From contig JAINUG010000011.1 of NCBI GenBank assembly GCA_029706075.1, positions 6,392,001 to 6,456,000 on the forward strand: a stretch of 64,000 bases of DNA. The letters are read 5' to 3'. The DNA comes from Aldrovandia affinis (Eukaryota > Chordata > Actinopteri > Notacanthiformes > Halosauridae). Every line of letters begins with the position of its first letter. Position 1 is the stretch's first letter. The position numbers were made by a program, and so were the translations under genes. A model generated the notes under the pieces. It was not told the DNA's origin. It saw only the letters and a program-made list of their open reading frames with translations, and did not search any database. Shown here piece by piece: positions 59,946 through 64,000 of this stretch.

Positions 59946-62873
59946 ACCCATGTTCTCTGTTCACTCAGGACAAATGTGGAGAACCAGATACTGAAGCCTG
60001 GGTTCACCAGCCGGGAGATTGTCATTGTGGAGAACGATGATCCGGGAGGAGTTTTTGAATTCTCACCACGCTCCAGGGGACCTTGGACAATCAATGTGAG
60101 CTCAACAGTTTGTAAAGATTGGTAACGCTCAACAAAGTCTCAAGTCAATAAATTCAAACATGTTTTTTCATATAGCACCCTTTGAAATTGGACTGGCATT
60201 TGCAGGGAACTTTGCAAAGCACTATACATAAGTGATTGTATGAAGTGAAATTGACCAAAGAATAAAGCTATAATCAGAGAGTGACAGAGTGAGATAGCAG
60301 TTTGGCTCTCCAGTGTGCCTCAGTCAGTAAAGACATCCCAAGCGAGGAAAAGATAGAACAAATATAAATGGAATGTAAACTTTCAAAAGTCACGCTTAGA
60401 TCAAAATATCCAGTAGTCCCCATTCCGTCACCTTTCCCCTGCTCTGGTTCACCCTGCTAACTCCAGAGTTCCCCCTGTGCCATTACAGGAAGGTGAGACG
60501 GTGGAGTTGAGGGTGGTTCGGTCTCAGGGCCAGCTGCTCAGCCAGCTCGTCCGCTACAGGGTCATGCCCATGGGAAATGCCGAGTTCTATGGTGCCACGG
60601 GCATCATGGAGTTCAAGCCGGGAGAGAGGGAGGTGGTGGTGGCTCTGGTGGCCAGGCCTGATGGAGTGCCCGAGGTAAGCTGCTGCAATGCTGTTCTCTC
60701 TTTTTCTTTTTAAATTCATTTTTGGGAATTTTTTGACAGAAATGCTGACAGAAAAAAAAACTAAAATTCTGCTGACAGAAAAACCCCAGAAAAAAACAGA
60801 AAAAAAACTACAATTCTGCACAGGATAGTAATGAAGTATAAAGTATTACAAGATGAAATTATCTTGTGCTTTCCACTTCCCCTCCTGTTGTATAACATAG
60901 TCTTGGGTTTTACCATAGATGTAACCCTAAGAACACAGGTAGGTTTGCGCTAAGGTTTCTACCTGAGTTCCATTGATGTTATCTGCTCTGTGATTATTTC
61001 AAGAAAATGCCATTGAACAGCCTAAAACAACTGATTATTATCTTGATTGAATCTTCCCTCCCGAAGAAGATTAATGAAGTGAAGAAATAAAGGCCTCTGA
61101 CTGAGACTCCATGACTGGAGTTGAGCCTTGATTTAAAAATGGATTGCATTTATATGGCACCTTTCATGTCATGATCTCAAAGTAAAGGGAGGAAACTCAA
61201 CCTCAACCACCACTAATGTGTAGCACCCACCTGGGAGATGCACGGCGGTCATTTACCACCAGAACGCTCACCACACATCAACTGAGGCCTATCCTGACAA
61301 CTGTTTTAAATTTAAATGAAAAACTATCATTATCATTAGGCCAATGTTGATGTCAGCCAGAACAGTCATTCCTGTTCAGCCTTCTAAGAGATGGTTTTGG
61401 TGTTTCCAGCTGGATGAGATGTTTTCGGTGGTCCTCAGTAGCTACAGCACCCCTCCCAGCAGCCTGGGGTCAGCCAGGGAGGTCAACATCACTGTGCGCA
61501 GGAATGATGACCCTTTCGGGGTCATTGAGTTTGCCAGCCCTGGTCTAGCTGAGGCTATCAACGAGAGCAAAGGGCTGGAGTCTCTTTCAGGTGACTGGGG
61601 AAGAAAGACGCATGGACTCACACCAAGCCCCAAATTCAGTCTAACTTGAACTTAATCGCATCTTTGTCCTTAACTTTAAGGAATGAATTTATTTGTATTT
61701 GTATTACAGCAAAAGTCTTGTGTTTTTTTTTTTTCTCCAAAATAATAAAAACCTGCACACATTTGTATTAATTTGAGAGACTGTGAAACATATCCCATAC
61801 CATAATCATAGAAAAAATGTATTTTTACCATAATTTGTCACACAAAGTTCAAGTCAAAGTACATGGTGATTAGGCTGAATCTGGATCTTAATGTGTCATA
61901 TATGTGTGCCATAGCTTTCTTTTTATTCTTTTAGACCTTTTCTTCATGTTTAGGTGATACATTATGATTAGATGGATACTGGTGTATGTAATAATAATGC
62001 TTGGTTTGCGTGGGACCTCTTTGACAGCCTCCTACCCCATTGTGAGGAACAGGGGTGGGTTTGGGGAGGTGTCTGTATTCTGGGTCCTGGAGCCCCGCTT
62101 GGCTGGAGATGTGTCCCCAGTGCAGGGCTACATCATCTTCAAAGAGGGGGAATATACAAAAAATCTCACACTCTTCTCTGTCCCAGATGAGGTACGCCGA
62201 TTTCCAAAAACCATTAGTCATTATGATGATTGATAACCTTTATTCTGTGCAAGAAAGACCTTTTTACAATATTACAAGGGACAACCTGCGTTTAAGTTTT
62301 TGGAAATGGTTTCAGTCTGTGTTTAGTCACGTGTGTTATTTTATCCTTAAAGATACCAGAAGATACAGAAGATTTCACTATCACACTTCTCAATGCTACT
62401 GGAGGTGCAAGACTTGGGAATTTGTTAAATGCAAGTTTGCAGATTAGGAAGAACGATGACCCCATTTACTTTGCTGGTAAAAATATGTTCTCTTTGCTAT
62501 TTTATTACCCCATGAATTAATCACATTGATTGTTTTTATAATCTTTGTATTTATACCACAGTCGGACCATGTCCCTTGTAACACAGAATGGGGTTCTCTC
62601 TCTCTCTTTTAGAACCTGTGGTTGTCAGGGTGACAGAGGGAGGCGTGGCCAACTTCACAGTTCTGAGAGCTGGGCCGGCTGATTTTGTCGCCACGGTGAT
62701 GTATCAGATCACTGATGGTGACACATCACCCGGCGACTTCATTCCTCTGAGTAATGACACCATGTTGGTCTTTGGCTTCGGGGAATGGATGAAGAACATC
62801 TCTGTGGCCACAGAGGATGATGACATTGCCGAAACAGATGAACGATTTTACATCATTCTGTACAATGCCACAG
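40975..62873 (+). CDS. ADGRV1: ADGRV1 (VLGR1/GPR98), N-terminal 16 coding exons, incomplete at 3' side
   Basis: Sixteen exons splice in phase into 3262 nt, about 1087 residues, aligning end to end with the human protein's N-terminal part. The full receptor is about 6300 residues, so roughly the first sixth is here. It starts with a signal peptide, followed by eight complete Calx-beta repeats and part of a ninth. Repeat boundaries are marked by ND-x-x-(F/Y)G-(I/V) motifs ([50 protein letters not shown]) and calcium-site motifs such as [18 protein letters not shown] and DDILPEQAE. The fifth repeat has NDAFLQNGA in that position, as I recall in human, so it probably does not bind calcium there. 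In animals ADGRV1 forms ankle links of hair-cell stereocilia and lies at the photoreceptor periciliary membrane; loss causes Usher syndrome 2C. The GAIN and seven-helix parts lie to the right of the window. Confidence 0.96.
41158..41520 (+). other. ADGRV1: ADGRV1 intron, 5' part
   Basis: Nothing recognised before the Tc1-like element starts at 41523. Confidence 0.5.
41523..43947 (+). mobile_element. Tc1-like transposon carrying a Tigger insertion
   Basis: Ends CAGTGCCTTGCAAAAGTATT (41523) and the near-complement TACTTTTGCAAGGCACCG (to 43947) are flanked by TA. Transposase remnants read on the plus strand from about 42860, including the DDE-region stretch around GTGGTCAGATGTGACTAAAA (43230) and the later GGCCCAGTCAAGTCCTGACC (43574). 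The gene is decayed, with many stops and frame changes. A second transposon occupies 41759-42698. Confidence 0.88.
41759..42698 (+). mobile_element. Tigger/pogo-like transposon, internally deleted, nested in Tc1
   Basis: Ends CAGGCAGTCCCTGGGTTACG and the near-inverse CCCGGGGACTGCCTG (to 42698) lie between TA dinucleotides. From 42010 the plus strand reads [20 protein letters not shown] then [20 protein letters not shown] and a stop at 42145-42147, a CENP-B-type DNA-binding start of a pogo transposase. A later piece reads [18 protein letters not shown] (about 42240-42300). The catalytic domain is missing. Confidence 0.88.
43950..44862 (+). other. ADGRV1: ADGRV1 intron, 3' part
   Basis: No gene or element recognised. 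Confidence 0.5.
44863..45012 (+). CDS. ADGRV1: ADGRV1 exon: Calx-beta 1, calcium-site part
   Basis: Fifty codons in phase 0/0. [15 protein letters not shown] and [15 protein letters not shown] match human GEDAGDFFDTYAAAF and CDDDLPEPDETFIF. The acceptor is GTTGCAG and the donor CAG|GTAATG. Confidence 0.95.
45013..47608 (+). other. ADGRV1: ADGRV1 intron
   Basis: A 2.6-kb intron with short A-rich runs near 45530-45550. No gene or transposon is recognised. Confidence 0.6.
47609..47704 (+). CDS. ADGRV1: ADGRV1 exon: end of Calx-beta 1, linker to repeat 2
   Basis: Thirty-two codons in phase 0/0. [20 protein letters not shown] and IISF match human [17 protein letters not shown]. The donor is TCC|GTAAGA. 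Confidence 0.95.
47705..48660 (+). other. ADGRV1: ADGRV1 intron with an old CR1-like fragment
   Basis: The right part (about 48200-48615) is listed separately as a decayed CR1-like fragment. The left part shows nothing recognisable. Confidence 0.55.
48200..48615 (-). mobile_element. Old CR1-like LINE fragment
   Basis: It contains AAGAAATGGCCATTCAGCCC, GAAAGCTGTTCCAATGACTT and AGTGCAGTGCCCAGAACTGG. On the reverse strand these resemble conserved 3'-UTR stretches of ancient CR1/L3-type LINEs. No open frame is left, so the copy is old. Confidence 0.5.
48661..48765 (+). CDS. ADGRV1: ADGRV1 exon: Calx-beta 2, first part
   Basis: Thirty-five codons in phase 0/0. [16 protein letters not shown] matches human [16 protein letters not shown]. 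The acceptor is CCCCTCTAG and the donor GAG|GTGAGC. Confidence 0.95.
48766..49560 (+). other. ADGRV1: ADGRV1 intron with (CA)n
   Basis: It contains an uninterrupted CA run at 48930-48980. Otherwise nothing is recognised. Confidence 0.6.
48930..48980. repeat. (CA)n microsatellite
   Basis: About 24 uninterrupted CA units. Confidence 0.95.
49561..49674 (+). CDS. ADGRV1: ADGRV1 exon: Calx-beta 2, middle
   Basis: Thirty-eight codons in phase 0/0. [18 protein letters not shown] matches human GGPNPPDEDLSPVKGNIT. It ends in QDDQ|GTATGG, just before the VPE calcium motif of the next exon. Confidence 0.95.
49675..50131 (+). other. ADGRV1: ADGRV1 intron
   Basis: AT-rich, with several AATTA-type repeats near 49850-49920. 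No element is recognised. Confidence 0.6.
50132..50700 (+). CDS. ADGRV1: ADGRV1 exon: end of Calx-beta 2, all of 3, start of 4
   Basis: The largest exon here, 569 nt, entering in phase 0 and leaving in phase 2. [19 protein letters not shown] closes repeat 2. NDSPLRFAQ opens repeat 3, which runs through [20 protein letters not shown] and [29 protein letters not shown] opens repeat 4. It is GC-rich compared with its flanking introns. Donor is CACAG|GTGGGG. Confidence 0.96.
50701..51051 (+). other. ADGRV1: ADGRV1 intron, part before the hAT-type element
   Basis: AT-rich; nothing recognised. Confidence 0.5.
51060..52066. mobile_element. hAT-type nonautonomous element in ADGRV1 intron
   Basis: Starts TAGGGCTGTGACGGTAT and ends with the near-inverse ATACTGTCACACCCCTA, flanked by a perfect 8-bp duplication GTTTACAT (51052-51059 and 52067-52074). 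Subterminal GGTATNNNGGTAT-like repeats occur near 52028-52045. No transposase remnant is seen in about 1.0 kb. Ends resemble those of the hAT at 20389 but are not identical. Confidence 0.9.
52245..52515 (+). CDS. ADGRV1: ADGRV1 exon: Calx-beta 4
   Basis: 271 nt, entering in phase 2 and leaving in phase 0. [20 protein letters not shown] and [20 protein letters not shown] match human [20 protein letters not shown] and DDDLPEEAEAYLLQILPHT. The acceptor is TTCAAAG and the donor GAG|GTTAGT. Confidence 0.95.
52516..53801 (+). other. ADGRV1: ADGRV1 intron with an L2-like LINE fragment
   Basis: The fragment at 52632-52965 is listed separately. The rest (52966-53801) shows no element that I recognise. 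Confidence 0.55.
52632..52965 (-). mobile_element. L2-like LINE C-terminal fragment
   Basis: On the minus strand, 52928-52830 reads [20 protein letters not shown] then [14 protein letters not shown] and a stop. This is the tail of a LINE reverse transcriptase protein, homologous to the RIRFKSLVLAFQVARGTAPP stretch of the LINE at 35429-37475. An A-rich 3' tail follows to about 52632. Confidence 0.75.
53802..54131 (+). CDS. ADGRV1: ADGRV1 exon: end of Calx-beta 4, most of 5
   Basis: 110 codons in phase 0/0. [15 protein letters not shown] marks the 4/5 boundary. [20 protein letters not shown] and [18 protein letters not shown] match human closely. Repeat 5 lacks the usual DD-x-PE motif. The exon is GC-rich. 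Confidence 0.96.
54195..54705 (-). mobile_element. Tc1-like transposon, truncated
   Basis: It begins TACACTACCGGTCAAAAGTT. Minus-strand coding gives the Tc1 motif [20 protein letters not shown] (54591-54532 region). The homology stops near 54700, and no second inverted repeat is found. Confidence 0.85.
56010..56052. repeat. (CTTT)n / (GCTTT)n microsatellite
   Basis: Three GCTTT units followed by five CTTT-type units. Confidence 0.8.
56248..56781 (-). mobile_element. Tc1-like transposon, truncated (different family)
   Basis: Minus-strand coding shows [20 protein letters not shown] and [15 protein letters not shown]-like residues. The right end AATTCTGGAGGGCACTGTA is a Tc1 inverted repeat unlike that of the copy at 54195. 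The left part is lost. Confidence 0.8.
56895..57071 (+). CDS. ADGRV1: ADGRV1 exon: end of Calx-beta 5, start of 6
   Basis: Fifty-nine codons in phase 0/0. [20 protein letters not shown] and ANGEIGF match human PLIPPISPRFGEICNISLLV and ANGEIGF. Ends ACCTG|GTACAC, an acceptable but not ideal donor. Confidence 0.94.
57072..57635 (+). other. ADGRV1: ADGRV1 intron
   Basis: Nothing recognised. Confidence 0.6.
57636..57859 (+). CDS. ADGRV1: ADGRV1 exon: Calx-beta 6
   Basis: 224 nt, entering in phase 0 and leaving in phase 2. [38 protein letters not shown] and [17 protein letters not shown] match human [18 protein letters not shown] and onward. Donor is GACAG|GTGCCG. Confidence 0.96.
57918..58497. 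repeat. Large TG-rich compound tandem array
   Basis: The left part is degenerate TGTGTATGTG-type sequence. From about 58190 to 58490, pure TG runs of 20-40 bases alternate with a GCATGATGATGGGCGTGCAT-like cassette at roughly 50-75-base spacing (near 58232, 58335, 58380, 58428, 58471), so it is a higher-order array. Confidence 0.92.
59296..59576 (+). mobile_element. tRNA-Glu-like SINE with poly(A) tail
   Basis: The head resembles tRNA-Glu (CTCCCATGTGGTCCAGTGGT, box B GGTTCAATTCC). A body of about 170 bases and an A-rich tail follow. AATTCC at 59290-59295 and 59577-59582 is the probable target duplication. Confidence 0.88.
59914..59942. repeat. (GT)n microsatellite near an ADGRV1 acceptor
   Basis: About 14 GT units, 26 bases before the AG of the next exon, in the usual polypyrimidine-tract zone. 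Confidence 0.9.
59969..60095 (+). CDS. ADGRV1: ADGRV1 exon: end of Calx-beta 6, start of 7
   Basis: 127 nt, entering in phase 2 and leaving in phase 0. [20 protein letters not shown] and [18 protein letters not shown] match human NVENQVLKSGYTSRDLIILE and [18 protein letters not shown]. Confidence 0.96.
60096..60488 (+). other. ADGRV1: ADGRV1 intron
   Basis: Nothing recognised. Confidence 0.6.
60489..60674 (+). CDS. ADGRV1: ADGRV1 exon: Calx-beta 7
   Basis: Sixty-two codons in phase 0/0. [14 protein letters not shown] and [20 protein letters not shown] match human EGESVELHIIRSRG and [20 protein letters not shown]. Donor is GAG|GTAAGC. Confidence 0.96.
60675..61409 (+). other. ADGRV1: ADGRV1 intron with an interspersed repeat
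   Basis: The 60675-61130 part shows nothing recognisable except A-rich runs. The repeat at 61134-61310 is listed separately. Confidence 0.55.
61134..61310. repeat. Fish interspersed repeat fragment
   Basis: GATTGCATTTATATGGCACC at the left, then GTGTAGCACCCACCTGGGAG and CCAGAACGCTCACCACACAT, is an ordered set of phrases that I recognise as a common dispersed repeat in fish genomes. I cannot name its family with certainty. Confidence 0.5.
61410..61590 (+). CDS. ADGRV1: ADGRV1 exon: end of Calx-beta 7, start of 8
   Basis: 181 nt, entering in phase 0 and leaving in phase 1. [17 protein letters not shown] and AINESKG match human VNITILKNDDPHGIIEF and MINESKG. Donor is TTCAG|GTGACT. Confidence 0.95.
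61591..62027 (+). other. ADGRV1: ADGRV1 intron
   Basis: Contains a T10 run near 61720; otherwise nothing recognised. Confidence 0.6.
62028..62191 (+). CDS. ADGRV1: ADGRV1 exon: Calx-beta 8, first part
   Basis: 164 nt, entering in phase 1 and leaving in phase 0. [19 protein letters not shown] and SPVQGYIIF match human VVRNRGNFGDVSVSWVVSP and FPVQGTVVF. Donor is GAG|GTACGC. Confidence 0.95.
62353..62476 (+). CDS. ADGRV1: ADGRV1 exon: end of Calx-beta 8
   Basis: 124 nt, entering in phase 0 and leaving in phase 1. [20 protein letters not shown] and [10 protein letters not shown] match human IPEEMEEFTVILLNGTGGAK and [10 protein letters not shown]. Confidence 0.95.
62613..62873 (+). CDS. ADGRV1: ADGRV1 exon: Calx-beta 9, first part
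   Basis: 261 nt, entering and leaving in phase 1. [19 protein letters not shown] and [19 protein letters not shown] match human RVVRVQEGETANFTVLRNG and EDGIPETDEPFYIILLNST. The donor GCCACAG|GTCCGT is weaker than the others. The next exon is beyond the window. Confidence 0.93.
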
Positions 62874-64000
62874 GTCCGTTCAGTTAGTAATTAATAGTAA
62901 ATAGACATAAATATGATTTGAATAGTCACAGCATATAGGTGAGTGTGTCTTCATGCATGTGAATTCATGCTCTTTAGCTGCAGTGCTCCTTGCGTGGCTG
63001 TGGGTGGTTCAGCTGTATGCTGAGAGGCACAGTTGCCATATTATTTGGAGGAGAAAAAAGGGAGAAAATGATTCTAAAAAGTAGTACATAAACTCAACTC
63101 CAGTCTAGCATATTCATACACAATATTAATAATGTGCCATGTATTAAATCAAGACCAAACAAAGCTCCAAAATTGGGTGCACTTTCCTTACTGCATGTGG
63201 GTCAGAGCTCTTCCAAGGAATTAACCAATTGTAAAATTAAAGCAAACAGCTGAATCTGTTAAACATTTTTACCGGAGCAATTGAATACATTTTCCCGGCA
63301 GTTGGTTTTACTCTTTGCGGTAAAGCTAAGAGTGTTCCAGTGGCATTAAGAGTGACCCAGTTGATTTTCATTGACTCTTTTGACCCTGGAAAGCCCTCTT
63401 TAATTCTAGCATTGTGTAAAAGGAATGGAGATGAAAGCAGATGGGTCCTCATAGGAAGTTAATTACTGGTTTCTGGCTCAGTCTACACTGCAAAGCCCTC
63501 TATGCCAGAGTTTTTCTCTTCTTTTACTTTTCACGCTGAGGAAATGCCATATTTGTAAGTAAAGGTCTCCTGCAGCTGTGTCTCAAAAGCTCTGCTACTT
63601 GGTTGTCAAGGCAATTGTGTGTTAATGGCCTGTTCATGAGAAATTCTGTATCTCATTTATTCTGTATTGTTTAGTATGATACAAATTTGGGGATATACAA
63701 TTAGAAGCGTCAAAATCCATTTCTTTATTTAATTAGAATTTTCACCATTTCTTATTTGGTGAAAGCACAAAATGATGTCCTATAGGCAAAGGAAGGGGTT
63801 TTCAGATCATCATTACAGCTGTCTTTGTTTGTTTAAAAAGAAGGAAAGTTTACAGTGACCTAAGTTTCACCAGGGCATATCTTAAGTCATTATGTTATTA
63901 ATTCCACAGTTACGGAAATGGAAATGGACATTAATTTTGGCTGACAGTGGTATTCCAACCTGCTTTAATTGTGTTTTAAAACTGATCTTTTGATGTTGCA
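62874..64000 (+). other. ADGRV1: ADGRV1 intron, runs off the right edge
   Basis: No further Calx-beta coding sequence, gene or identifiable transposon is seen to the end of the window. Confidence 0.6.

Larger units (their letters stand above)
57860..59968 (+). other. ADGRV1: ADGRV1 intron with TG array and SINE
   Basis: Contains the TG-rich array at 57918-58497, a tRNA-like SINE at 59296-59576 and a short GT run at 59914-59942. The 58500-59295 stretch shows nothing recognisable. Confidence 0.6.

Overview
This window is vertebrate nuclear DNA, almost certainly from a ray-finned (teleost) fish. All genes are split by GT-AG introns. The proteins align with vertebrate families I know well. The repeat content (Tc1/mariner copies, hAT elements with 8-bp target duplications, CR1/L2/Tx1 LINEs, tRNA-headed SINEs, long CA/TG arrays) is typical of fish. 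I cannot name the species from sequence alone.

Four protein-coding genes lie in the order MBLAC2(-) / POLR3G(+) / LYSMD3(-) / ADGRV1(+), the same order and orientation as I recall for human 5q14.3. MBLAC2 (two coding exons, 1960-4341) and POLR3G (seven coding exons, 5329-8247) are head to head over a short shared promoter. POLR3G and LYSMD3 are tail to tail. LYSMD3 (two coding exons, 9969-11188, plus an inferred 5' noncoding exon near 13.3 kb) is head to head with ADGRV1. ADGRV1 (VLGR1/GPR98, the giant Calx-beta adhesion GPCR of Usher syndrome type 2C) fills the right half. Its signal-peptide exon is at 40975 and 16 coding exons are visible to 62873, giving about 1087 residues: eight complete Calx-beta repeats and part of a ninth. 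The rest of the gene is beyond the right edge.

Between LYSMD3 and the first visible ADGRV1 coding exon lie about 27 kb of mostly transposon-derived DNA: a nearly full-ORF CR1 LINE (13586-15761), an internally deleted hAT with a BED-finger remnant (20389-21284), an internally deleted IS630/mariner-like transposon (26210-28202), a Tc1-derived MITE, a SINE with a 14-bp target duplication (33776-34135), and a nested stack at 34.6-39.5 kb. In that stack an L2-like LINE interrupts a Tc1 element, the Tc1 is broken next to a 21-bp pyrimidine-rich minisatellite, and a Tx1-like LINE splits the minisatellite. ADGRV1 introns hold further elements, including a Tigger-like transposon inserted in a Tc1, a second hAT-type element, Tc1 remnants, a tRNA-Glu-like SINE and a 0.6-kb TG-rich tandem array.

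The genes are not an operon or pathway; they are a conserved syntenic block. MBLAC2 is a metallo-beta-lactamase-fold thioesterase, POLR3G an RNA polymerase III subunit, LYSMD3 a single-pass LysM membrane protein, and ADGRV1 a giant adhesion receptor. I saw no new biological system. The points most worth checking are a one-base frame conflict between POLR3G exons 4 and 5, the unresolved first exon and promoter of ADGRV1, and the nested repeat stack.
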